Positions 8,997 to 17,350 of a stretch of DNA of 64,000 nucleotides are shown here, in pieces. The DNA is taken from the NCBI RefSeq assembly GCF_017753665.1, contig NZ_CP072524.1:248001-312000 (forward strand). The letters are read 5' to 3'. The notes under the pieces are model-generated. The model had not been told where the DNA came from, made no database searches, and saw only the letters and a program-made list of their open reading frames with translations. The stretch is from Neisseria sicca. GTDB lineage: Bacteria > Pseudomonadota > Gammaproteobacteria > Burkholderiales > Neisseriaceae. Position 1 is the stretch's first letter; each line of letters opens with the position of its first letter. The position numbers were made by a program, and so were the translations under genes.

Positions 8997-9482
8997 CTAT
9001 TCCCGTACCAAATGCGAAAGCGGCAGGGAGGTAGTGGTTTTGATTTCTTTCAATACGAAGCTTGATTGCGCGTCCTGTACGCCGTGGTGGGAAAGGAGTG
9101 TATCCAAGACGAAATGGGAAAAAGCATTCATATCGGTGAAAAATGCGTGGAGCAGGTAGTCGGTTTCACCGGTGAGGGCGAAGCAGCTCAGTACTTCCGG
9201 CCATTCTTTTACCGATTGCGCGAAATCTTCGCGTGCGTCTTTTGCTTTGCTGATGGAAACGCGGATAAACGCCTGTAAGCCCAAATCGACGGCTGCGGGA
9301 GAGAGTAGGGCGGCATAGCGGCGGATGATGCCCGCGTCTTCCAGTTGTTTGAGGCGGCGTAAGCAGGGCGAGGGGGAGAGGGAGATGCGTTCCGCCAGCT
9401 CGACATTGGTCAAACGTCCGTTTTCCTGTAAAACCTGTAAAATTTTCAAATCGGTTTTATCTAAAGTGATCTGCTGGGTCAT
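8997..9482 (-). CDS. Lrp/AsnC-family transcriptional regulator beside gcv
   Basis: 161-residue feast/famine regulator. The N-terminal winged HTH (LDKTDLKILQVLQENGRLTN, with recognition helix SPSPCLRRLKQLEDAG) is followed by the RAM/AsnC ligand-binding domain, with GETDYLLHAFF near residue 110. It is divergent from the glycine riboswitch and gcvT, an arrangement I recall for meningococcal NMB0573-NMB0574, so control of amino acid metabolism genes is plausible. A second Lrp-type gene in this window (58417) is more typical of Lrp itself. The effector amino acid is not evident. RBS AGAAAG lies just upstream of the ATG on the minus strand. Confidence 0.9.
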   Translation of the reverse strand: MTQQITLDKTDLKILQVLQENGRLTNVELAERISLSPSPCLRRLKQLEDAGIIRRYAALLSPAAVDLGLQAFIRVSISKAKDAREDFAQSVKEWPEVLSCFALTGETDYLLHAFFTDMNAFSHFVLDTLLSHHGVQDAQSSFVLKEIKTTTSLPLSHLVRE

Positions 9483-9695
9483 TTGCGTTCTTTCTCCAAA
9501 CCCGTTTGCTGGGTCGGTTGGTTAAGTTGGTAGCATTATATCCTAAATAAGTTGTTTTTAACATATTATTCTCTAATGACAGGTGATTTGTCGGTATAAT
9601 CTGTGTTAAATGGTTTATGATTTTGGAGGTTTTCACAACGGCTTTATTTCAAAGAGACGGCTTGCCCAAACTGCCTTTTCAAGCCATAATCGGGG

Positions 9696-9935
9696 CATGT
9701 GCAGGAGAGAGCTACATCAGGTTACATGTAGCCGCCGAAGGCGCAGATGCCCTTAAATCGCTCAGGCAACAGGGACTGCACGTTGAAATAAAACATCTGG
9801 AGAGCGGTGCGATCGCACCCACCGAAGGGGAGAAGGCCGTCTGAACCACCATTCAGACAACCGCGCAAAGCAGTGAGCAGACTGGTTTGTTATCAAGCGG
9901 GTATGCCGAAAATCTCAGGTTCAAGGACAGATAGG
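9696..9935 (+). ncRNA. Tandem glycine riboswitch upstream of gcvT
   Basis: Two glycine aptamers lie in tandem. Aptamer I has P1 GTGCAG (9699-9704) with CTGCAC (9776-9781), conserved GGAGAGAGC, CCGCCGAAGGCG and GCTCAGGCAACAGGGA. Aptamer II has P1 ATCTG (9795-9799) with CAGAT (9928-9932), and conserved GGAGAGCGG, CACCGAAGGGG and ATCTCAGGTTCAAGGACAG. The linker is about 13 bases. Aptamer II contains a long variable arm that carries a DUS. A hairpin CCGC-GCTTATGT-GCGG near 9941-9956 may be the expression platform before the gcvT RBS. In other bacteria such switches turn gcv genes on when glycine is abundant. A -10-like TATAAT lies at 9595-9600. Confidence 0.93.
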
Positions 9936-9991
9936 GTCTTCCGCGCTTATGTGCGGACGGCATCTGAACAATAAATCCGGAGAAGCTGAGA

Positions 9992-11092
9992 ATGACTGCC
10001 CTGAAAACCACCCCGTTTCACCAAGCCCATCAAGATGCAGGCGCGAAGCTGGTCGATTTTGCCGGCTGGGAGCTGCCCATCCATTATGGTTCGCAAATCG
10101 CCGAACACGAAGCCGTGCGCACCGACGCAGGCATGTTCGACGTATCCCACATGCTCGTTACCGACGTCGCCGGAGCGAACGCAAAAGCCTTTTTCCGCAA
10201 ACTGATTGCCAACGACGTTGCCAAACTTTCCTTCGTCGGTAAAGCCCTTTATTCCGCGCTGCTCAACGACAACGGCGGCGTGATTGACGACTTGATCGTT
10301 TACCGCACCAACGAAGCCGAAACCCAATACCGCATCGTCTCCAACGGCGCGACCCGCGAAAAAGACACCGCCCAGTTCCATAAAGTCGGACAAGAATTCG
10401 GCGTCGCCTTCAATCCGCGCTACGACCTCGGTATGCTTGCCGTACAAGGCCCTAAAGCCATTGAAAAACTCCTGACCGTCAAACCCGAATGGGCGGATGT
10501 CGTCCACAACCTCAAACCGTTCCAAGGCGCGGATTTGGGCAACGACTGGTTTGTCGCCCGCACCGGCTACACCGGCGAAGACGGCGTCGAAGTCATCCTG
10601 CCCGGCACCGAAGCCGTCGCATTCTTCAAAGCCCTGCAACAAGCCGGTGTACAGCCCTGCGGCCTCGGCGCGCGCGATACCCTACGCATGGAAGCCGGCA
10701 TGAATCTCTATGGCAACGATATGGACGACAATACCAGCCCGCTCGAAGCAGGCATGGGTTGGACCGTTGACTTGAAAGACGAAAGCCGCGATTTCGTCGG
10801 CAAAGCCGCCTTGCTGGCATTGAAAGAAAAAGGCGTTGCCGTCAAACAAGTTGGCCTGTTGCTCGACAAAGGCGGCATCCTGCGCGCGCATATGGAAGTG
10901 TTGACCGACAAAGGCAAAGGTGAAACCACCAGCGGCGTATTCTCGCCAAGCCTGAAACAATCCATCGCCATCGCACGCGTACCGAAAGACTTTGACGGCG
11001 ATACCGCCAAAGTGCTGATGCGCGGTAAGGAAGTGGACGTGCGCGTACTGAAGCTGCCGTTTGTACGCAACGGACAGAAACAGTTTGATTGA
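9992..11092 (+). CDS. gcvT: Aminomethyltransferase, T-protein of the glycine cleavage system
   Basis: Transfers the methylene group from the aminomethyl-lipoyl arm of H-protein to tetrahydrofolate, releasing ammonia. The 366 residues are full length for the family. Recognisable stretches are PFHQAHQDAGAKLVDFAGWE at the N-terminus, GMFDVSHM, the folate-binding region around TGYTGEDGVEV, and GLGARDTLRMEAGMNLYG. RBS GGAGAA lies 7-12 bases upstream. The tandem riboswitch immediately precedes it, so expression should follow glycine. gcvH follows after a DUS hairpin. Confidence 0.96.
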   Translation: MTALKTTPFHQAHQDAGAKLVDFAGWELPIHYGSQIAEHEAVRTDAGMFDVSHMLVTDVAGANAKAFFRKLIANDVAKLSFVGKALYSALLNDNGGVIDDLIVYRTNEAETQYRIVSNGATREKDTAQFHKVGQEFGVAFNPRYDLGMLAVQGPKAIEKLLTVKPEWADVVHNLKPFQGADLGNDWFVARTGYTGEDGVEVILPGTEAVAFFKALQQAGVQPCGLGARDTLRMEAGMNLYGNDMDDNTSPLEAGMGWTVDLKDESRDFVGKAALLALKEKGVAVKQVGLLLDKGGILRAHMEVLTDKGKGETTSGVFSPSLKQSIAIARVPKDFDGDTAKVLMRGKEVDVRVLKLPFVRNGQKQFD

Positions 11093-11097
11093 TGCGG

Positions 11098-11135
11098 TTT
11101 CAGACGACCTTTGCCAGAGTTAAGGTCGTCTGAAA
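11098..11135. repeat. DUS inverted pair between gcvT and gcvH
   Basis: TTTCAGACGACCTT faces AAGGTCGTCTGAAA across 10 bases. The pair lacks a following T-run on the plus strand, so it may act as an uptake signal or partial attenuator rather than a strong terminator inside the gcv locus. Confidence 0.6.
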
Positions 11136-11211
11136 ACAAATGTAGAACAGCCTGTCGATCCTATCCGAAGGCTTCACTCTTTAAGTCAAAAAACCAATGG
11201 AGAATCAAACC

Positions 11212-11598
11212 ATGAGCAATAACATCCCAGCCGAACTGAAATACGTTGCCAGCCACGAATGGCTGCGCCTTGAAGAAGACGGTACCGTTACCGTCGGCAT
11301 TACCCACCACGCGCAAGAGTTGTTGGGCGACATCGTGTTTGTCGAGCTGCCCGAAGTCGGCGCGAACCTTGCCGCCGAAGAACAAGCCGGTGTGGTTGAG
11401 TCTGTGAAAGCCGCGTCCGACGTGTACGCGCCGATTGCGGGCGAAGTCGTTGCTGTCAACGAAGATTTGCCCGGCGCACCGGAAACCGCCAACAGCGACC
11501 CTTACGGCGCAGGCTGGTTCTTCAAAATCAAACCTGCCAATCCTGCCGACTACGACGGCCTGCTGACCGCCGAACAATACGCGGGCGAAGTGGATTGA
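11212..11598 (+). CDS. gcvH: Glycine cleavage system H protein
   Basis: Lipoyl carrier that shuttles the aminomethyl group between the P, T and L proteins. It has 128 residues. The lipoylation motif VVESVKAASDVYAPI places the modified Lys at position 66, and the biotinyl/lipoyl fold continues with GEVVAVNEDLPGAPETAN. Start is the ATG at 11212 (MSNNIPAELKYV), served by the GGAG at 11199-11202; the ATG at 11197 would include that RBS in the coding region. gcvP is normally nearby but here lies 2.8 kb downstream behind other genes. Confidence 0.96.
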   Translation: MSNNIPAELKYVASHEWLRLEEDGTVTVGITHHAQELLGDIVFVELPEVGANLAAEEQAGVVESVKAASDVYAPIAGEVVAVNEDLPGAPETANSDPYGAGWFFKIKPANPADYDGLLTAEQYAGEVD

Positions 11599-11641
11599 TT
11601 TTAAAATGGCGCGGCAGGCATATTGCCGCGTTTTGATTTTG

Positions 11642-11684
11642 AAAGGTCGTCTGAAACCCCGTTTTAGGTTTTTAGACGACCTTT
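11642..11684. terminator. Imperfect DUS hairpin after gcvH
   Basis: AAAGGTCGTCTGAAA faces TTTTTAGACGACCTTT; one arm has TAGACGACC in place of CAGACGACC. A short T-rich run follows. Likely terminator of gcvH before tag. Confidence 0.65.
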
Positions 11685-11705
11685 GTTTCGCTTGACCGAT
11701 AAAAC

Positions 11706-12257
11706 ATGAATTACTGCGAATTTGTTGCCGCTCTCCCAAACGATACCGACAATCCGAACAAACATTACCATGATAAGCAATACGGTTTTCCGATTTCAGA
11801 CGACAACGAGTTGTTCGGACGGCTGGTGTTGGAAATCAATCAGGCGGGTTTGAGCTGGACGTTGATGTTGAAGAAGCAGCAGGCGTTTCGGGCTGCATTT
11901 AAAGATTTCGACATTGACACTGTCGCCGCATTCGACGAAGCCGACATCGAACGCCTGCTTGCCGACGCAGGCATCGTCCGCAACCGCCTGAAAATCAATG
12001 CTGCGATTTACAACGCCCGACAAATCAAAAAGATACAGCAGGAATACGGCTCGTTCAAACATTGGCTCGATGCGCACTATCCGCTCGATAAGGCCGAATG
12101 GGTGAAGCTGTTTAAAAAACATTTCAAATTTGTCGGCGGCGAAATTGTCGGCGAATTTTTAATGAGTACCGGCTACCTGCCCGGCGCGCATATTGAAAGC
12201 TGTCCGGTTTATCAAGGAGTTTTAGAATGCCGCCCGAAATGGATAGAGGTCGTCTGA
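11706..12257 (+). CDS. tag: DNA-3-methyladenine glycosylase I
   Basis: Base-excision repair enzyme that removes 3-methyladenine. It has 183 residues. The zinc-binding residues of the family can be assigned as Cys4 (MNYCEF), a His in KHYHDKQYG, and His/Cys in GAHIESCPVY. QAGLSWTLMLKKQQAFRAAF is the hallmark aromatic/Glu-binding segment. Start at ATG 11706 lies close to the gcvH terminator, with no strong RBS. A small ORF (12227) begins inside its 3' end. Confidence 0.92.
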   Translation: MNYCEFVAALPNDTDNPNKHYHDKQYGFPISDDNELFGRLVLEINQAGLSWTLMLKKQQAFRAAFKDFDIDTVAAFDEADIERLLADAGIVRNRLKINAAIYNARQIKKIQQEYGSFKHWLDAHYPLDKAEWVKLFKKHFKFVGGEIVGEFLMSTGYLPGAHIESCPVYQGVLECRPKWIEVV

Positions 12258-12391
12258 AAACGGGTTTGGGCAAAATCTGTTTCCAGACGGTCTTTAAAGA
12301 AGCAGTCGAACAAATACATGCCAATGGGGTGGGATATAGGGTATTTGTGGAGAGGCTGGAGAAGTTTTTGAAGGAAGAGGTTTTTTTGTGA
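12227..12391 (+). CDS. Small ORF overlapping the tag 3' end, unknown
   Basis: A 54-codon ORF starting MPPEMDRGRLKTGLGKI and ending VERLEKFLKEEVFL. It begins 31 bases before the tag stop in another frame, behind a good RBS (AAGGAG at 12214-12219), which would allow coupled translation. A DUS is embedded in frame as RGRLK. The second half looks like one amphipathic helix (AVEQIHANGVGYRVFVERLE). I do not recognise the family, and coding status is only supported by the RBS and composition. Confidence 0.45.
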   Translation: MPPEMDRGRLKTGLGKICFQTVFKEAVEQIHANGVGYRVFVERLEKFLKEEVFL

Positions 12392-12494
12392 GTTATTGGT
12401 TTTGTTTGAATACATTTTTTATGGGGTAATTTCTCCGTTGTTATAATGTAGATATTTCTCCGGTGAGAATGGAATATTCGAAAGGTATATACAA

Positions 12495-13787
12495 ATGCTT
12501 CAAAAGATCCATATACAAAATTTTAAAAGTTATAAAAATCAGGATTTACACCTTGCTCCATTGACTTTAATGATTGGTGCAAATGCTTCCGGTAAAAGTA
12601 ATGCGATTGAAGCTTTTAGATTTTTATGTTGGTTGGCTGGCGGCCAGAAATTATCGGTTTTACAAAATGCAGTTAATGATTCAGAAAAAATTATTCGAGG
12701 GAATGTATGGGATTTATTTTACCCTGAGTCAGGCTCCTTTGTTTTAGGGGGTACTACGGATGATAAAGCATGGAATACTTTCGAAGTGGAGTTGGATTTA
12801 AGAAATAATGAAGAATTACATATAAAGCAGGAAAAAATCACTGCTGTTGATGAGAAAGTGCCTTTGTATGAAATTAAGCAAATATCGAAGGGTTTGGGAA
12901 CAGATGTCAGCGTGGCATACAATAATTTTGCTAAAGGAATGAAACCTCAAATTCGCTGTACAGACCAAATCACTATCATGAATCAACTATCCGGTCCGGC
13001 ACCGTTTGCGGCAAAAGATAAAAAAGCGCAAAAAGAAATTCCAAAAATTACTAATAGATTTCAAGAATTACTTAGTAATACCTTATTTTTAGACCCTGTT
13101 CCATATTTAATGAGAGAAGATAGTTATCCGAATAGAAGGCTTCAGGGGAATTGCTCGAATTTGTCCGGTGTACTTTATACGCTATGGGAAAATGAAAAGA
13201 ATCGACCGGCTATTCTTGATTTCATAAAAAGTTTGCCAGAGCAGGATATCAAAGATATTCGATTTTCAAAAAATGGTAGGGGGGAAGTTTACTTAGAATT
13301 GGTTGAAAATTTTGGAAATCAAGAACGAAGTCAGTCTGCCGGATTACTTTCAGATGGTACTTTGCGTGTCTTGGCTATTGCCGCCGCTTTGTTGTCAGTT
13401 CAGGAGGGTTCGACTGTTGTGATAGAGGAGGTTGATAATGGAATTCATCCTTCAAGGGCAAGGCAGTTGCTGGAAACTATGCAAAGACAAGCCGAGAAAA
13501 GAAAAATCAGATTATTGCTTTCAACTCATAATCCTGCTCTGATGGATGCACTTCCTGATAATGCGTTAGGTGATGTGGTCTTTTGTTATCGCGATATGAA
13601 AGAAGGGGATAGCCGTTTAATTAAACTATCTGACTTATCCGATTATCCTGAGTTGATTCTGCAGGGTAAGTTGGGAGGATTGGTCACAAAAGGTATTGTT
13701 GACCGTTTTGTGAAAAATCCTGTTGATAAGGAAGAGAAAAAGCGGAAGGCTTTAGCATGGCTGGAAAATATCAAGGGGAATTCGTGA
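12495..13787 (+). CDS. AAA/ABC-type ATPase (AAA_21-like), candidate defence ATPase
   Basis: 430-residue RecF/SMC-head-like ATPase. The N-terminus LQKIHIQNFKSYKNQDLHLA is typical. Walker A is GANASGKS (residues 28-35), the ABC signature-like stretch is LLSDGTLRVLAIAAALL near 290, Walker B is VVIEEVDNGIHP near 313, and the switch/H-loop LLLSTHNPALMDAL lies near 345. No nuclease or TOPRIM domain is attached. It overlaps the downstream PIN-like gene as TGATG, so the two are co-translated. The pair is much more AT-rich than surrounding gcv genes, consistent with horizontal gain. A TATAAT at 12442-12447 may be its promoter. Comparable ATPase-effector pairs are known in phage defence (Septu, PARIS), but with different effectors. 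Function is inferred. Confidence 0.85.
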   Translation: MLQKIHIQNFKSYKNQDLHLAPLTLMIGANASGKSNAIEAFRFLCWLAGGQKLSVLQNAVNDSEKIIRGNVWDLFYPESGSFVLGGTTDDKAWNTFEVELDLRNNEELHIKQEKITAVDEKVPLYEIKQISKGLGTDVSVAYNNFAKGMKPQIRCTDQITIMNQLSGPAPFAAKDKKAQKEIPKITNRFQELLSNTLFLDPVPYLMREDSYPNRRLQGNCSNLSGVLYTLWENEKNRPAILDFIKSLPEQDIKDIRFSKNGRGEVYLELVENFGNQERSQSAGLLSDGTLRVLAIAAALLSVQEGSTVVIEEVDNGIHPSRARQLLETMQRQAEKRKIRLLLSTHNPALMDALPDNALGDVVFCYRDMKEGDSRLIKLSDLSDYPELILQGKLGGLVTKGIVDRFVKNPVDKEEKKRKALAWLENIKGNS

Positions 13788-14272
13788 TGAATTCGATATG
13801 TATTATTGATACCAGTGTTTTTTTGAATATTCTAGATGTGCCGAACAGAAATAATGAGAAAGAGAGAGTAATTAATAATTTTAAAGAATATATTAACTTA
13901 GGAGCGACGTTTATGTTACCTATGGCTACTGTTTTGGAAACAGGAAATCATATTGCTCAAAATGGAGATGGTAATGTGCGGAGAAAAACGGCACAGAGAT
14001 TTTGTAATCATGTTCGTCAAGCTATAACAGGGGAAGCTCCTTATCGGACCAGTGATTTTCCAGATACGGGAGAGGTATTGAAATGGTTGGCTGAATTTCC
14101 TGATTCGGCAGGTAGAAATAAGACTCCTGATAGACATGAAGGAACAAGTTTTGGGGATTTAAGCATCATCAAGGAATATGAGAAAGCCAAATTCAAATCT
14201 CCTATGAGTGAAATTTGGATTTGGTCTCTTGATAGTGATTTGAAAAATTATCATTACAAGCCTAATCAATAA
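13787..14272 (+). CDS. PIN-like nuclease, partner of the upstream ATPase
   Basis: 161 residues. The acidic quartet expected of a PIN-type RNase is in the right order: Asp8 (CIIDTSVF), Glu51 (ATVLETGNHIA), Asp124 (TSFGDLSIIKEYE) and Asp149/Asp151 (IWSLDSDLKNY). The start ATG at 13787 overlaps the ATPase stop in TGATG, with AAGGGGA 9-15 bases upstream inside the ATPase gene; a longer in-frame start at 13757 would lie wholly inside that gene. No antitoxin of the VapB kind is adjacent, so the ATPase is the likely controller. PIN assignment is from motif reading only. Confidence 0.7.
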   Translation: MNSICIIDTSVFLNILDVPNRNNEKERVINNFKEYINLGATFMLPMATVLETGNHIAQNGDGNVRRKTAQRFCNHVRQAITGEAPYRTSDFPDTGEVLKWLAEFPDSAGRNKTPDRHEGTSFGDLSIIKEYEKAKFKSPMSEIWIWSLDSDLKNYHYKPNQ

Positions 14273-14394
14273 TAAACTCACATAACCAATACAGTGAACC
14301 TTACCTTTCAGACGACCTCCCGAATCCAAACGCCGTCTGAAACATCAAAACACCTGCCTTCGCGGCAGATTCCTACAACACCGAAGGAGTAGAA

Positions 14395-17247
14395 ATGAAA
14401 CTATCCGAACTGTTTAACCCCAACGAATTTGCCGCGCGGCATTTGAGTTTCGGCGACGAGGCTGCGCTTTTGGAAGCGCTCGGCGAGAAGAACATGGACG
14501 ACTTTGTCGGCAACACCGTGCCGCAAAGCATCCGTATGCCGTCCGAACTCGACCTGCCCGAAGCACTGACCGAGGCGGACGCTTTGGCGAAGCTGAAAGC
14601 CATTGCGGCGAAAAACGTGATCAACAAATCCTATATCGGTTTGGGCTATTACCCGACCCGCGTGCCGAATGTAATTTTGCGCAACGTATTGGAAAATCCG
14701 GGTTGGTACACTGCCTACACCCCGTATCAGGCGGAAATCGCACAGGGACGTTTGGAGGCTTTGTTGAACTTCCAACAAGTGTGTATCGATTTGACCGGTT
14801 TCCCTGTGGCAGGCGCGTCTTTGTTGGACGAGGCAACTGCCGCCGCCGAAGCGATGGCGATGGCGCACCGAGTGGGCAAAGTGAAATCCGAGCGTTTCTT
14901 TGTGGATGCGCGCGTCTATCCGCAGACTTTGGACGTGATGAAAACCCGCGCCAAATATTTCGGCTTTGAACTGGTGGTCGGCGATTTTGCCCAAGCGGAT
15001 GAAGGCGAATACTTCGGCGCGCTGCTCCAATACGTCGGCAAAGACGGCGATGTACAAGACTTGCAGGATGTTATCGGCCGTCTGAAAGCCAAAGGTACAA
15101 TCGTGGCCGTTGCCGCCGACATCATGAGCTTGGTTTTGCTGAAATCACCTGCTGAGTTGGGTGCAGACATTGCTTTGGGCAACACCCAACGCTTCGGTGT
15201 GCCGATGGGCTTCGGTGGTCCGCACGCTGCTTATTTCGCGTTTAAAGACGAGTTCAAACGTTCCGCTCCGGGACGCATCATCGGCGTATCCAAAGATGCA
15301 TCGGGCAAACCTGCCTTGCGCATGGCTTTGTCCACACGCGAGCAACACATCCGCCGCGAAAAAGCGACATCCAATATTTGTACCGCACAGGCATTGCTGG
15401 CGAACTTGGCGGGCATGTATGCCGTCTATCACGGCCCTGAAGGTGTGAAACGCATTGCCAACCGCATTCATGCGCTGGCTTCTGCCTTTGCCGATGCGCT
15501 GGTTTCAGACGGCCTGAATGTGGTTCACAAAGTCTTCTTCGATACCGTTACTGTCGATTTCGGTAGCAAAGAGAAAGCAGACCAAGTGTTTGCCGCTGCT
15601 TTGGAATCGGGTTACAACCTGCGCCGCGTTAACGATACTCAAGTTGCGGCTGCATTCCATGAAACGTCGGCATACGAAGATTTGGTCGATTTGTACCGCG
15701 TGTTTACCGGCAAGGATACGTTCACATTTGCCGATGATGTCAAAGGCCGTCTGAACGCCGAATTACTGCGTCAGGACGACATTCTGCAACATCCTGTGTT
15801 CAATAGTTACCATACCGAACACGAAATGTTGCGCTACCTGAAAAAACTCGAAGACCGCGACTTGGCGATGAACCGCAGCATGATTTCATTGGGCAGCTGC
15901 ACCATGAAACTCAACGCGACTGCGGAAATGTTGCCGATTACTTGGGCTGAGTTCACCGACATCCATCCTTACGCTCCCGAAGCGCAAACCGCCGGCTACC
16001 GCGAATTGCTTGCCGATATGGAAAACAGCCTGAAAGCCATCACTGGCTTTGACGCGATTTCCTTCCAGCCCAACTCCGGCGCGCAGGGCGAATACAGCGG
16101 TATGCTCTCTATCCGCCGCTATCAGGAAGCCCAAGGCGAAGCGCACCGCAATATCTGCCTGATTCCCAAATCCGCACACGGCACCAACCCCGCCACCGCC
16201 GCCATGCTCGGGTTGAAAGTCGTCGTTGTCGATACCGACGAACACGGCAACGTCAACATCGACGATTTGAAAGCCAAAGCCGAACAACACCGCGACGCCT
16301 TGTCCGCCATTATGATTACCTACCCGTCCACCCACGGCGTGTACGAAGAAGGCATCCGCGACATCTGCCGCATCATCCATGAAAACGGCGGACAGGTTTA
16401 CATGGACGGCGCCAACCTCAACGCCCAAATCGGCATCATGCAGCCCGCCGAAGTCGGCGCGGACGTGTTGCACATGAACCTGCACAAAACCTTCTGTATC
16501 CCCCACGGCGGCGGCGGCCCGGGCATGGGTCCCATCGGCCTGAAAGCCCACCTTGCCCCGTTTGCCCCAGGCCATACCTTGACCGACACGCACAGCGCAA
16601 GTGCCGGGCAAACCGCCGTTTCCTCCGCCGCCTTCGGTTCCGCGTCCATCTTGCCGATTACCTGGATGTACCTGACCATGATGGGCAAACAAGGCATGGA
16701 ACAGGCAACGCGCTGGGCATTGCTCAACGCCAACTACGTCGCCAAACGCCTGAGCGAAGACTATCCCGTTCTCTACACAGGCAAAAACGGCCGCGTCGCG
16801 CACGAATGCATCGTCGATTTGCGCCCGCTCAAAGCCGAAAGCGGCATCACCGAAACCGACATCGCCAAACGCCTGATGGACTACGGCTTCCACGCCCCGA
16901 CCGTCTCCTTTCCCGTTGCCGGCACGCTGATGATCGAACCGACCGAAAGCGAGAGCAAAGCCGAACTCGACCGCTTCATCGCAGCCCTGAAGCAAATCAA
17001 GCAGGAAGTGTTGAAAGTCGAGAGCGGCGAATGGCCGAAAGACGACAACCCGCTGGTCAACGCCCCGCACACCGCCGCCGACGTAACCGGCGAATGGGCG
17101 CATCCGTACTCCCGCGAAGAAGCCGTCTTCCCGCTGCCTTTCGTGCGCGAAAACAAATTCTGGCCGAGCGTCAACCGCGTGGACGACGTGTACGGCGACC
17201 GAAATCTGGTCTGCTCCTGCCCGCCGATGGAAGCGTATGAAGATTAA
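14395..17247 (+). CDS. gcvP: Glycine dehydrogenase (decarboxylating), P-protein
   Basis: PLP enzyme that decarboxylates glycine and loads the aminomethyl group onto lipoyl H-protein. The 950-residue single chain contains both halves of the duplicated fold. The PLP-binding Lys lies in HMNLHKTFCIPHGGGGPGMG near residue 700, and SLGSCTMKLNATAEMLPITW marks the start of the second half. RBS AAGGAG lies 8-13 bases upstream. Three copies of the GCCGTCTGAA core lie in the gene, unlike the GTCGTCTGAA dialect elsewhere. Separated from gcvH by tag and the ATPase/PIN operon; no riboswitch motif is seen in its own leader. Confidence 0.97.
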   Translation: MKLSELFNPNEFAARHLSFGDEAALLEALGEKNMDDFVGNTVPQSIRMPSELDLPEALTEADALAKLKAIAAKNVINKSYIGLGYYPTRVPNVILRNVLENPGWYTAYTPYQAEIAQGRLEALLNFQQVCIDLTGFPVAGASLLDEATAAAEAMAMAHRVGKVKSERFFVDARVYPQTLDVMKTRAKYFGFELVVGDFAQADEGEYFGALLQYVGKDGDVQDLQDVIGRLKAKGTIVAVAADIMSLVLLKSPAELGADIALGNTQRFGVPMGFGGPHAAYFAFKDEFKRSAPGRIIGVSKDASGKPALRMALSTREQHIRREKATSNICTAQALLANLAGMYAVYHGPEGVKRIANRIHALASAFADALVSDGLNVVHKVFFDTVTVDFGSKEKADQVFAAALESGYNLRRVNDTQVAAAFHETSAYEDLVDLYRVFTGKDTFTFADDVKGRLNAELLRQDDILQHPVFNSYHTEHEMLRYLKKLEDRDLAMNRSMISLGSCTMKLNATAEMLPITWAEFTDIHPYAPEAQTAGYRELLADMENSLKAITGFDAISFQPNSGAQGEYSGMLSIRRYQEAQGEAHRNICLIPKSAHGTNPATAAMLGLKVVVVDTDEHGNVNIDDLKAKAEQHRDALSAIMITYPSTHGVYEEGIRDICRIIHENGGQVYMDGANLNAQIGIMQPAEVGADVLHMNLHKTFCIPHGGGGPGMGPIGLKAHLAPFAPGHTLTDTHSASAGQTAVSSAAFGSASILPITWMYLTMMGKQGMEQATRWALLNANYVAKRLSEDYPVLYTGKNGRVAHECIVDLRPLKAESGITETDIAKRLMDYGFHAPTVSFPVAGTLMIEPTESESKAELDRFIAALKQIKQEVLKVESGEWPKDDNPLVNAPHTAADVTGEWAHPYSREEAVFPLPFVRENKFWPSVNRVDDVYGDRNLVCSCPPMEAYED

Positions 17248-17261
17248 GGTTTGACATGAAG

Positions 17262-17293
17262 AAAGGCCGTCTGAAAATTTCAGACGACCTTTG
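17262..17293. terminator. DUS hairpin after gcvP
   Basis: AAAGGCCGTCTGAAAA faces TTTCAGACGACCTTT with T-rich sequence following. The arms use two DUS dialects (GCCG against GTCG), pairing through a G-T wobble. Confidence 0.75.
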
Positions 17294-17350
17294 TTTTAAA
17301 AAACATTCATTCAGAAGGTAGCGCGATTACGCCTTATCTGTTTGTCAGTT

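Noticed and set aside
9617..9844. 75-codon ORF upstream of gcvT
   Set aside because: Lies over the tandem glycine riboswitch; both aptamer cores explain the sequence and no RBS precedes it.
15886..17103. 405-codon minus-strand open frame
   Set aside because: Antisense shadow of gcvP.
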